Shown piece by piece: positions 1-12,700 of a stretch of 64,000 nucleotides of DNA (position 1 is its first letter; each line of letters begins with the position of its first letter). Both the position numbers and the translations under genes were made by a program. Under the pieces are notes generated by a model that did no database searches, had not been told where the DNA came from, and was given only the letters and a program-made list of their open reading frames with translations. This DNA comes from Dicaeum eximium (lineage: Eukaryota > Chordata > Aves > Passeriformes > Dicaeidae), in NCBI GenBank assembly GCA_013396995.1, contig VWZP01002396.1:1037782-1101781 (forward strand), in the 5' to 3' direction.

Positions 1-477
1 AAGGTGTTCTGGTGTTAAAAACTACAAAGTAAAGTTCCTGAAAGGACATCCTTTCAAATTTAAATCAAAAATTTAAATTTAAAATTAAATAAAATTTCTG
101 TTTAAACTTTTCTGCTCTCCATGGATGGACTGTTCAACCTATTTCACATTTAAACTGAAGTTACAGCAACCTAAACTTGAGTGTACTAATCAATATAGGA
201 GCATAACAACATCTGTGATTTTGTCTAACACTTCATATAAAAATAGGGATGAAGTGCAGCCCTATATATTCACAAGAAAAATGCAAATCACATCTGACTC
301 TGAGGTCACTCTAAAGATAAATCACAGCACCAGGTTTTCTACCAAGTATAAAACTGCCTTTTTTAGCCTGTATTTTGACAGGCATTTTGATATTTCCTCA
401 AGTGTGTTTGACCAACAAATCAGGTTGGAATGTTTTCATTTGGGCTTTAATTCCCATGTTAAAAACCATCCTGAGTT

Positions 478-535
478 AAAACAAAACAAAACAAAACCCA
501 AACAACAAACACAAGCAAAAAAACAAACCCCAAAC
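478..535 (+). repeat. A/C-rich low-complexity tract
   Basis: Runs of AAAAC, AAACC and AACAA make up this patch. Similar A-rich, C-interrupted patches recur at 2133-2200 and 56376-56450. It has no unit long enough to call a true microsatellite. Confidence 0.7.
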
Positions 536-2132
536 AAACATCAATTCTTTATCACACAAAAGAGAAAAGTTGAATTCCAATTCCAACCCATCAAGGGGAG
601 AACTAAATTATATTTCAAAACTGATCAATACTGCATTACTTGCTTAAAAACTGCATAGCTAAAGTTATGCTCCCAACTCATAAGGGCTAATTTCAGTTAA
701 AACATTTGAATTTGGACAAACAACTTCTAATTCTTATGAAACACTCTAGCCATAAACTATTATTAGGAAAGAATAAATGAAAAAGATGAAGGATTAATTA
801 ATTCTACTCTACTGAAGCACTTATGTGCATTAAGCAGACTGATCAGACTTCTTCTGACCAGATACTTTAATCTTGAGTAAGATGCTCACAGTGCTGTATT
901 TCTTTTTATGTCATTTAAAAAATCCTGCAGAATTGTTGACAACACTGTGAAATCCAAGTAATTGTGAAGTCATGACTATTAATTTCCAAAAATAAGCCTT
1001 TTATTATTCACTGAATGTCAATCACATGCCAGGAATTTTTAAATAAGTCCCAATATTGCAAACAGAGAAAACAAGCTTTTTTTGTTTAATGAATAATGAT
1101 TCAGACACTTTCTTACAGGAGAGCACCCACACAATTTATCACCACTTTCATCTGTCATCCCACATGCTTGGCTTTAGCTCATATCAACATTTTTTTAAAT
1201 GAATTCTTTTCACTCTAGTTATGATACCAGTTTTGCAATCATTAGGGCTAGCAAAAAACCATAGAAGCTTCAGGTTGTTGATACAGGAAAACTGCCATTT
1301 GTAAAAATGTGGATTTTTGAATTTGGAAGTCTCTTATTATTTATCACCTGCCTGAGAATCTTTCAGCTGAAGTTATTATGCCATCAGTGTTGTAAGAATG
1401 TGAATAATCAATATAGAAATTCATTAAATAGCTTCAAGAGAAGAAACCAGATCATGATTTTCAAGTCAACTTCTGATAATCAGATAAGTACATAGCAAAG
1501 AGAACAGCACAGAAAAGTCAGTAATCACTCAGTCTTCCTCCCCTGATGATTTCAAGTGCTGAGATTTTTATCAGTGAAGTAGTAGATCATATTCTGCGAG
1601 AGAAAATACTCAAAACAACCTCCCAAGAGAAGCGTTGCCTCTTGCTTCATTGCTACCATTTAGATGTCCTAATCTAACAGGGTCACAAAGCAGTCTTTTT
1701 TACCAAATAGTAATGTGTTGTGTGGCAATAATTAACAGAAAAGCTTTATTAGAAAATTATTTTTATTAAAGCTGTCATTTTAAAACACTAGAAGCTACTA
1801 AAAGGAATTTACTATGTGTAATATTATCATATCCTGAGATCTCAACTTGCCAGGGTGTGAAGAAAATGCTGTATTGCACTAGAAAGCACAGAGGAATATC
1901 AGCCTTCAGCAACATATGTACATTATGAGATGATTGCTCATTTTTGGCAGGAGCCAGACTAATGAAGAGTTTAAGATACAGAGTCCCTACCACCATCAAA
2001 ATAGAGAAGAATCAGTGAGTTGGAAGAACCAATAGTCAAGGCCTCTTATGCAATCTTATGTGATGAGGAAAGAAAAAGCCAGAAACTGTCAGGGAATATT
2101 GATTTACACATTATTCAAAACACAAAATTACT

Positions 2133-2200
2133 CAAAAAAAAAAAAAAAAAGAAAAACCACACCAAAACCCAACAACAACAAACCCCAAAAACTCCACAAC
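2133..2200 (+). repeat. A-rich tract with C-interrupted tail
   Basis: A run of A is followed by an A/C-rich tail (AACCACACC, AACAACAAC). It may be the degraded poly(A) end of a retrotransposon, but no body was recognised next to it. Confidence 0.65.
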
Positions 2201-4369
2201 ACCAAGCCACAGCATCACGTCAGATTGCTAGAGACAAGAGAAACATCAAAATTACTGATTCTGAACCCAGCATCTGCTGAGGACACTGACAATTGGCAAC
2301 TGTCAGGGTTCCACACAATGCTAATGTTTGTTATACACAGGAAAACAGGATTCAGTAACATTTAAATAAAATTAAAAACTAAGCCTTTATTTAGCAACCC
2401 CATCTTAAGGGAGGATTTAGCACCCAGCTCCAGGAACAGATTTGATCCTTCTCATTTCACTGAGTTTCTGCTGAAAGCTGCCCCACCAAAGGGACCAACT
2501 GAGGTAAGACTTGTTCATTTGATTATTTTTATATAAACATGAAAACAGGCACAGATCCTGACAGTCATGTTACTGTTAACAAAATAACTATTATATATTG
2601 CTTCCCTAGATTATATAGGTCAATTATTCTGCTTAGAGTTGTTGAATGTGAAAACTGTAATCTCATCCTACTGAGGCCAAAGTAAGGCTGATGAGGGAGT
2701 ACAGGGATATGCAAAAGAGATATACCAGGTCACTCAGATAAACAGAAATAATTGTAGGAAAAAGATGAAAACTTTTTGTGACCCATGTATGGTATGGGTG
2801 TCATTTTGTCAGATTTTCCTATCCCAAGAAGAAATCAGCAAGTCTGCTGGAGAGTGGGTGTTCTGTGGAATGAATCAAAAGTGTCTAGAAATGGCAATAC
2901 AGAAATCTATCGAAAAACTTGACTTTTCTGAAATATGCTAAAACTAAAAGAGGAGAAACTATGCACAAGAGAGACTCTAGTGGGCGTCACAATCTTCCTC
3001 CCAAAACCACAATTAACTTCATTCATATCCTGCCAGGAGCAAAATTCTCAGTGTTATGTACCAGTTGTTACAGTGGGACAAATACCAATGCTCTCTTCCT
3101 CTAGGTTTGATATAATTGAGAAAGGAGGTACCAGTGATTTCTGCCACCTCCCTGCACCATGCAGTGAGTCCCCAGCCAAGGACAGAGATGCTCTGCAGCC
3201 TTCCATTACAGAAGATGAAATGACCAACATAATAAAGTTGGTCGGAAGCTCCCCCTGTGCTTGGAGGAGATCAAGGGATATAATAAAGCAAGTATGAATT
3301 TCAACCCCGTCGAGTTCCTGGGAGGAAGCAATCTTTAAGGGTTTCAGGCCATTCAATCCAAGCCTGGGCAAAGGCAGTCAGCCAGCAATCCACATAACAC
3401 AGGTTACACTGGCAAAAGGCTCAGACTTTGCTAACTCAGAGCAGCAGCAAGACAACTGCTCTGCTGGGTGATTACCACTGCAATTGCATCACAGCCCATG
3501 GCACCCTACAGCTGGGAGGTTTTCAAATTAGTGAGCTGGTTTTTTCCATTTTAGTTTTTACCACCAATACAGCTTATGATTTTACAAACAGGATTATTTT
3601 AATGAAGTCAGCCACAAGCTGAGATACAAATTAGAGCTGACCAACTGTTTGTGTGCACACCATGGATCTCAACAAGTTACATGGCCAAACATGCCACACA
3701 CAAGCCAGCTATTCACTAGATTAATTTCTAGGGGAACATCAAGCTCTCATTTCTCCTTCTGCCTCCAAGCATTCCATGGAAAAGGCTGTTTCTCTTCATG
3801 AGAACACTACCACTCTGCACTTCTATAAATAATTATGTGAACATGATTAGATAAATCCCCCTCTTCCCCTCCTGCACAGTCCATTTTGAGTAAGTCTTAA
3901 AGAATGACAGCTAAATAATTACAATATTGGCAGTATTTTTGCCAAAACTGTTTAGATATTTCATAACTAGAAATAAACACCTAAATGAAAATTTAGTAAT
4001 CATTAGAACAGATTTATTCTATCGGTTTATGTCTCCAGAATTTTCAACAGTGCACCAGGGGAATCATGATCATTCTGTTGTCTGCAGGCAACTAATCACA
4101 ACCAACCAGTAGAAAACACTCCAAGTTTAATACTAGTAAATTAATAAACCAACTAAAAAGAGATTCTCTAACTGCTATGTGTAAGACAGCATAATAAACA
4201 CTTGTTAGCCTCCAAGAACACATCTGTAGTTGAGTGGTTTACCAGAACAATTATTAGCCTGTCATTAACTGTATGTAATGTAGACAATCACTTATCAACT
4301 TTTCCTCTAATTAAAATTGTATTTCTCTTTTATTTTTAATCTAGTGAATGAGAACAATGCTGTAATTCC

Positions 4370-4555
4370 TTAGGCAGCCAAATACTTAGAACAATTCTTG
4401 TTTGAATTTTTCTTCAATACATCCCATGTTAGCTTTTCAATTTTCTGTAAATCTGCAATTTTGTGCCCATAAATGTTGATAACAGCAAGCAACTGATCTA
4501 ACACACACTGCACCAGAAACACAGAAATATTGGTTGGACTGACAAGGCTCAGCAT
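4370..4555 (-). other. Unidentified coding-like ORF with terminal-exon features
   Basis: I do not recognise this 61-codon ORF. It has a mixed, protein-like composition: it starts near SPTNISVFLVQ, continues with a leucine-rich helix and a LQKIEKLTWDVLKK segment, and ends SKYLAA-stop. The in-frame stop just upstream is a TAG that would also serve as a splice acceptor (TTTCTGCTAG before TCCATG). A polyadenylation hexamer AATAAA lies about 35 nt past the stop (plus-strand TTTATT at 4329-4334). Together these resemble the last exon of a gene, or the 3' end of a retrocopy, nested in PRKAR2A intron 2 on the same strand. It could still be chance. Confidence 0.35.
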
Positions 4556-6664
4556 GGACTAGCAGAAAGCTCTTCTGAAGAGAAGACCACAAAACAAGAA
4601 ACTACATGCACTTACAAAAAAGAATTATGTGCCAGCTTTCCTTCTCTATGCTTTGTTCTGCTTTACTTTATTAGTTAAATCCAGAAACATTTAGCTAAAA
4701 TGCTGAGTAATCTGTAAGGCCACACTGGTTTGGTGTCTGCTGTTATTTTTTGCTTTATAAAGACAAGAGCTATCTTACAAAAATTGCAGAATGGAAACTT
4801 GCTTAAAACCTAATGCATCTAACACAAATCAAACCAAATTCAGAGCAGCAAACCCAGCAAATCAGTCAGTGATTTTATGCAAGGGACTGTAAAATGTGGT
4901 TGCCTATGATGGGAGGGGGCTGAGCTCAGTAACCCTGAGAGCCTGGCCAGTCCCACTCCTGTGTAGGTCTTGACAGAAGCAGCAGGTATGGAGTGAAATA
5001 ACCCACCCCAAACCAGCAGGTTCTCTACTTTTCCTGCCCAGAGAAGGAAAACTGCATCTCTTTGGATACACATGGATGGTGTTTGCATCGCCTTTGCGTT
5101 TTAACAAATCCCACACTGATCATGACCTATGCAGTGTATACAGAGAGAAAACTGATATTTTTTTAATCGTGGAAAGTATTTAAAACACAGCAGTAATATA
5201 CACATATTCTATTATTGTTTGTCTCCATGACAATTCTAATATGAACTGTAAACTCTGAATTATTCTAGCTCATCCTGAAGCAGGAGCATTATTAAGCAAC
5301 TTAAGTCCTCCTTAATCTAATTGCACAAGTTAGCAATTCAATTTTACATTTGCCCTTTAGTTGTTCACATTAACCTTTAGACCCCCCCTAAATGAGAGAG
5401 CCTGTTTTTTAACTAAGAGCAGCTCAGTACTGTGTGAGCACCAACACTGCATTTCAGTGTTGCAAAGTCAAAAAGATTACAATTGCTTTCTGATTAAGGC
5501 TTAATTTTTTAACTTTGGGAATAAATCAGCCTTTATTTAAATTTAAATCTGAGATGTATTCACTCCTCTTTTCTAAGATTTTTCTTCATCAGCAGGTTCC
5601 AGGATGGATTAGTTTAATGAGCACAGAAAATGCCTTGGGCCTCTCCAAATTAAGATACTCTACAATATATGACTCTCAATATTTACTATTAGAGCATCAA
5701 ACTCCACCATTCAAGACATAATTTCGTCCTGCCTAAATTTCTCATGTAATCATATCTCAAAACTACAGCACTGCCAATTTTTAATAGTTATGAAATTCTC
5801 ATTATACTCAAGTTATTTCTTTGTAGTGGCATAAATACACCATCGTATCTTTAATCATATCCAAGCAACCACTAGAAAAGCAAATGAACTGCATGAGTAT
5901 AAGGACATTTTGCACACAAACATGTATTTATCTTCTATATATGTGGTATATAAAGAAATGTATTATCAACTATGCCCCACCATAACTAACCTACCCAAGA
6001 ACATGTCAGATTTTCCACATGAATTAAAAACTGAGCAGACTTGAACTCAAAACTAGAGAGAAGGCACTGAATACATTGGCATTTTCATAAAGGTATTTGT
6101 CAAATCACAATCACAACTTTCAAGACCAGCTAAATATTTGTAAAATATTTGAAGACAAAAAAAGTACCACATGCAAAGCAACTCACACTGCACCTCAAAT
6201 GAAAAAACACTGCAATACCTTCTCATCTACACATAGCATTTTGTTCATGTGATACTCTTCAAAATCAACTTGTAAAGGAACTTTCTGGGAATAAGTTTCT
6301 CATGAAAGCATTTCATATTGGTTGAGATAGAAAACAAACAAACAAACAAATATGTATAATCTGTTTCTCTAGAACAAGTGAACAGCCACTAATTCAAAAA
6401 CTATAAATATCAGTTGCACAAGCAAGGGACTAAAACAATACTAAAAGGGAGCACTCCCCATATTTCTGTTTTCTAACTACTCTAAATGTATTGACCATTG
6501 GCATCTACAGTAAATTAAGAAACAAATCTCATTATTTTGAACAAAAATAATGCAAGAATTATGAGACATAAGGCAACAAGATAAAGGTAATTTTTAATCT
6601 AATTCCTTTAGTCACATACACATTTCAAAACTATTTACTTTAAACTCTTAAAAAGAAACCATAC

Positions 6665-6700
6665 CTGATACTCTTCTGTTGTATCGGTTAATAACTGGAG
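6665..6700 (-). CDS. PRKAR2A: PRKAR2A exon 2 (36-nt exon with inhibitor site)
   Basis: Read on the minus strand, a long pyrimidine tract ending in CCAG precedes 36 bases, followed by the donor GTATGG. Joined to the last base of exon 1, it reads P-P-V-I-N-R-Y-N-R-R-V-S and leaves one base for the next valine codon. This is the RII inhibitor/autophosphorylation segment, in the position it occupies in vertebrate RII subunits. The exon is too short for an ORF search; it was found by its splice signals and the RRVS match. Confidence 0.92.
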
Positions 6701-9700
6701 CTGGAAAAAAAGAAAAATAAATCAAAATTACACATTTGTATTTATAATTACAAGCTATAATGAATTAATTGAATAATCATTATATACTTTTAGTACAGAA
6801 ACCCCATACAAATCTCTTCTAAAATGCTTCAGTATAAAGCTTTCATCCATTTACTTGCCAACCAGTTTATTCCAAATTAAACTTCATATTCCTGAAGGCC
6901 ATTTCATGCTAAGATGGATGGTAAGTAGTTTTGGGTTGGGGTTATTTTTTACCTAATTCTGAAAAAATATACCCCTACACAGATTATCCAATCCTAACCT
7001 ACCACAGTAACCAAGGTATTGTCTTTGAGAGTTGTTTCAGCCTCAAAACAAAACAAAACAACATCAACCTTAAAGTTTCACCCAGAACAAAATCAAAGCA
7101 CTTTGTTCTCCTTCACCTCTAACAACCAATGTCATTTTATTCTGAGTGCTTCATGTTTTCCCACTTTTTCTTCCCTTCAACAGGTAATTCTATTTTTCCT
7201 GATACAACCTGTAACCTTTCTATTCCATTCTTCAAATATTTAACAATTAGAGGGGCCTTTATACCCATCAAAGCACATGCATCACAGAGCTAGATTTATT
7301 AAATGCCCGCCACAAAAATCTTAATGACACCATAATTTCTTAGAAACTTTTGAGTATCTCAGCACCACCAGACTACAGAGAACAATGATTTTGTAGCAAA
7401 TACAGAAGAGCTCAGCTTCCTGGAGCACTTACAACCACCCTGCATCTACATGAAAACACAAAACTGAGAATAATACTACAAAAAAGAGATCAAAATTATT
7501 ATATATTTTTTTAAATACACAAAATGAGAAGCGGTTGGAGTGGAAAGGAATAATCAGACTAATGCCACAGTTTTCAGCCAAATCTATAAACAGGGAGACA
7601 ATGCTCAGCCTCAAAAGCTCAGGATTAAAAGCAAGATTATTATTAATTTTACAATTTAAATCTAAACTTCTATAATATGACATAAACCTTATAAAAATAA
7701 CACTGATGCAGTGTTTCATACATCAAGCTTGAAGAGGTTCAAAAACACTGAATAATAAACCTGAGAATTCAAGCAACTTTCTCTTCTAACCTTTAAACAA
7801 TTTCTGACAGCAGGAACCCTTCCTGCAGATAAGGGCAGGATTTATCTCACTTGCCTAAAGACACCATGGAGGTGAGAAGCTCACCCCACCTTAAGGGGAA
7901 ACAGGCACTGGGAACACAAATCCATTCAGGTTTATTAAAAAAACTCATGCAACTTCCTGATCTGAAAGTGTTCATACGTTTTGCCATGCTCTTTAACTTT
8001 TCCTCATGGGTCTGCTTGTGGTCAAAATTGGTTAATTTGGGCCTGAAGAAACAGGAAAACTCATTACTTTTGTCCAGAGACACAGTCAAATGCCTACCAG
8101 TTCTCTAAGGTTTTGAAGAAAGAGGGGACCAAAACGAATTAGTTCTGTTTCCACTACAAAGTGATTTATTACAAAAGAAAATACTAAATTCAAAACATAA
8201 TTTGTTAAATTTGCTGTACAAGCCCCTCATCAAGGTCCTAACAGTTTTAAGTAAATGTTTACGTAGTCTCATGTATGGATTCAGATACTTTTAATCAACA
8301 CCATTAGTGAGTAAATACATTATTTCAGGTTCTATCTTGCACATACAGAATTTTTTATCCACCTTATGACTTCTACACCCATTTCTTTCTCATATTGAAG
8401 AATAACATTTTCATGTTTTTGAACAGAGTTAATATACTACAGAACACTCTAACGTACTTTGGGTAACACAGAAAAAAATCCAACAACGATGGTTTCTTTT
8501 AGAATCTTGATTATTTTATCCCATAGCAGGGTTTTCAGTGTCATCAAAACAGCATCAAGTTTTCCAGTGTTAAAAATGAGAAAAACACATAACCTTTCAA
8601 GGGCAGTTAAGAGAGTACTATTATTCTGCCTCCACAAAGCTTTTAAGATTAAAATGATAGTTTGCATCTCTTACACCAGTGACAGTTCTAACATGTATAA
8701 AATCCACTTTTATGTGTTGTCAGATGACTTATTTTTATGCTAAAGAGATAAAAATCTGACATTTCCTAGTAGAGATTAGTGGTTGTTTTATTTTTTTTTC
8801 CTTCTGGCTTACCAGTGAAAAGCTCTCTTTGCTGATGACTGTGCTCAGTATTGCACAGTCAGTATTGCCTTGTGTTTTGCCCTTAGAAGCACACAAAGGA
8901 AAAGCCTGGCATTGAGCACTGCTAAGAGAAACAACTCCTGAAGGTCCCACATACACCTACAGTGGTCTGTGGACAGATTCCAAAAAATTAGATGGGGAGG
9001 AAGGGAATAATACATTTACTGTTAACACAGCCTACTTCCTAGCCTGAGCACTAAAGGGGCCCTGATTTAAAGCAATAGTGATGGACACACCAATAACAAA
9101 CTCCTACACCAGAGCAGCCCTCAGAGCACAACTCTGCCTACACTGTGACAAGAATCCAGCACGCGAACCTGGGACCACTCAAAGATCTGGGATCTACAGA
9201 AACAAGACTCAACTGCTGCTTTGAAAGAGGAAAAAAAAAATTATTTTTTTTCTCCAGTTAGAACACCCCCCACCCCCTGCCACACACCAATGGGCCACAC
9301 TCAGTTTGAACAATGGGCCATGTCTCTGGTAATGACATGAATGTTATTACATGTTAATTGCAAAAACTATAATGAGGTTAAAAGACTGTGTTGTGAGATG
9401 ATTGCATTGTAAACTCTCCATTATGTCAAAACCTCAGGTGCAGCAATATTCAAGTTCAATGCCTTTGGCACAGCTTCTGCTTTTACTTGGCTCATGGGAA
9501 CCAAGACACAGTAATTGGGTAAACACAACAAAAACTGAGGTAAATTAAACCATTGTACCAGAAGAGAGCAAAACGGCCCAATTTCCTCCTTGGCAGCCAA
9601 AGGCAAGTGATTCTGGCAGTGGAAAGGCAGATCAAGCTGTGCATTCCACAGTTTTGCCAGAACTGACTCAGGACAATGATCCTACTCCACTGTTCAAGAA

Positions 9701-12700
9701 AAATCAGGAATATCTGCCCCACATGTACGTGTTCTCCATACTGTGATGAGGCACAGACTGAAGTAAGCACTAGATCAGAACACTTAAGTGTTCAAACTGA
9801 AAAACCTTTCTTCCTTGAAGTCAAGGTGTGTCATTACATTTACTTAATAAAAAATATTTTAATAAATTGCATAAATAGATCAATACTGTACATTCCATTA
9901 TTTAAATTCAAAAATGTACCTTACATGAAACAGCAGTAGTGCCATACACTTAGTGGCTACTGGTAACTATACTGCAGCTTGCTAGTGACTCCATTTCATT
10001 GGGTTTTCTCACTTGAAAAATTAGGGGTGTAAATCAGACACTGCGATTTTAATTTTTTTTTCAATACCTTCCGTAAGTGACAAAACAGGAATTTCTCCAA
10101 TATCCTTCAGTTTGCTTTGGCATTGAGATTTACTTTGAAAGATCTGATGCCCTATTGTGGTTTGCTATCTTTAACTTACAAGAGTTCTGACTATGGTTAT
10201 AAGCAGGTGTAAAATACAGCCCCATAGGTGAAAAATGGACACAGATAGTACTTTTTTTACTGTTTTCAAACCAAACCAGCAATTACAGTATTTAAGGCAA
10301 ACCAGTGACAGTAAAACCACTCTTTACAACCAGACCTAAAAGCATGCTTTTCCTACAGTGCGTGGGCTCCCTTCTCTCGTCAGTGACTTTGAAAAGTGAC
10401 TAGTTAAAAAAAAAAAAAATAAAAATCAGGCTTTTTTAGATGTACACTACTACCATAACAGGGAAAGCTGTTTCTCTACACTACTCACAAGCCTGAGATG
10501 AACAGAAGTACAACCATCCTTCTCCCAGCTACTGCTACCCACTTCTTACACATCCTAAGAACATTAAATTCTTATAGAAAAAGACAAAACTCAAAAGATC
10601 AGTTCAGGGTCACACGAAAAAAAAAGTCAGTGACAAAGGACTGGCACTCCAGGCACGACAGCAGAGTATTAGGTGTTACTGCTCTGTACTGGATGTACCT
10701 TGAAAACTTACTTCTCTTTCTTCACAAGCACTTTGCTTTTTACTATGTTCTGTGAACACTTCCTAATTTTAACTAGGGTAAAAAAAAATCCCCACTTGAC
10801 TTTGTAATTCTGAATACAATATATAGCAGCATACTAAGTTAAGCTATTGTACACACAAATATTTAATACAGATCTTTTGTAAAACTCTAATCAACAATTT
10901 TTGAAGGTTTCCTGACGAAAGACAGAGCAAAGCTCATAGTAGGTGGCATAAACTTAGTATAGAACTCAGAGTTCAAAGAGCATAAGCACAAAATACCAGC
11001 TTTATTACAACCAAGTAGCACAAATCAGTGATTTACAGAGTACTTTCCCATTGAATCATGGCACAAGATTATCCTATGTGAAGAGAGACAAAAAGAGAAA
11101 CAGAATGTAAATGGTTCTAATTTAACAAGTCAATTAAGTTTATCCAAACAACACATGAGTTGACACTATAAACCATTGAAGCTGAAATACCAGAAGCAGA
11201 GTGGAGTATAAATCTGAGGCGTGACTGTCTCTATGGAATGTTGTATCAAGTTACGATAAGGAAGTGCCAGACTACAGCTGTCAAACTGTTTTTCTACACA
11301 CCAAGATGTTAATGGACTTACATAAATAGGAACCATCACAACTCTGAGAAAACTCATAGATTCAAGTATTGGCTTTTTAGGATTCCTGGCAATTAAAAAG
11401 GAATACTAGAGCAGAAAGAACTTTCATCATCAGATATGCAACTGTACTTCAATAAATACCAATCTGAGCCTTTTTTCAACAAGTAAGTAAAACAGAGTTC
11501 CCTGTGACTGTTACTAATATAACAGTTGCATGTCCATGATTTCCTTCAGGATGTCCTTGCTGGATAGTGGCAAATTCTCACTTACCCCTTCCACATCTCT
11601 GCTTTAGAAGGTAGGGACCACGGGTACAAATTACTTATATTTTTTCTGAGGCAGCTCTGAAACCCAAGAGTTCTCCTCCAGGCTTCTCTCAGAAAAGCCA
11701 AACAGACAGAAACAGATCAGAGTTTTACAGACACCCTTTTATTTTTCCTTCTATTCCTCTGCCTATCCACCCCCCATAGAGGAGGATGGAAACTCAGAAC
11801 CGGGTCAGACAGGCAGGAGAGACCCTGATGTGTCAGCTGAAGCATGCCAGACATTTGGAGGAAGACAAAAGGTCAGGGAACACTAGGGAAGAAGTGAGTT
11901 TTCAGAGAAGAGACAGAGGGAGCATAGAACATTTAAAAAATAAAAAGGCAGAAAAGTGGAAACCATGATCCACAATTGGGTACACACAGGCTTTGCTTTT
12001 CTGTAAGAGACTTTTGCATCTATTAAGTTGTAAAATGATAAAAAAAATTAAATTGCTATTAAACATTGTTTTCCTGTCTGCTGCTGTAAAAATAACAGAG
12101 ACACCTTGTTATTTCTCAGTATTGAAAACCAGCTGTCATCAACAGCAAGAGAACAAAACAAAGTCATAACACATCTTGGTCTTCAATTTAATTGATTTTC
12201 TTTTAATTTGTATTTAAAAATCACTGACAAAATGGAGAAACACTGTCTGAAAGCCTCGTTTTAGAAGCATCTCTGACCCTTGCTTTCCAAGTTTTTAGAA
12301 CCCCTCTGATAGAAAGAATGTAATAACTTCTGAAGGGAAAAGTTGAGTCAACAAGCAAAGCATTTATGTCAGTGAAAGAAAGATGTTTATGAAGTTAAAA
12401 CTGTTGTGCTATTTTGAGTTGGCTCTTTTTGGTTTTTAAGTCCAGTAGAAAAATGAACTGCACTCTGGAATGGACAGACTTTAAATAGCTGATAAATTCA
12501 AGAAAGAAATCATTGCCTGAAAGGAATCTGGGTGAATTTCTGGTTATGATGGCACTTCTTGACTAAGGCCTTAAGAGTTTTGTTTATTTTTATATCAAAG
12601 ATCCTTTTTTCCAGTGTATCACTATTTCAATATTCCCTTTTCACAACTGAACCTGAACAGTCATGCATGGTACTACTTTCATTACATTTCTCAGCAGATA

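Larger units (their letters stand above)
1..6664 (-). other. PRKAR2A: PRKAR2A intron 2 (partial)
   Basis: This is AT-rich intronic sequence with no recognisable PRKAR2A exon 3, which should begin with the CAE...NPDEE segment, so the intron runs past the window edge. It holds A/C-rich low-complexity patches (about 478-535 and 2133-2200), a short AAAC run (about 6328-6350), and one coding-like minus-strand ORF at 4370-4555, described separately. Other ORFs here look like chance. Confidence 0.8.

Noticed and set aside
125..658. A 177-codon plus-strand ORF at the window start
   Set aside because: It includes an A/C-rich low-complexity stretch giving K/Q/T/N runs, has no recognisable domain, and lies in PRKAR2A intron 2.
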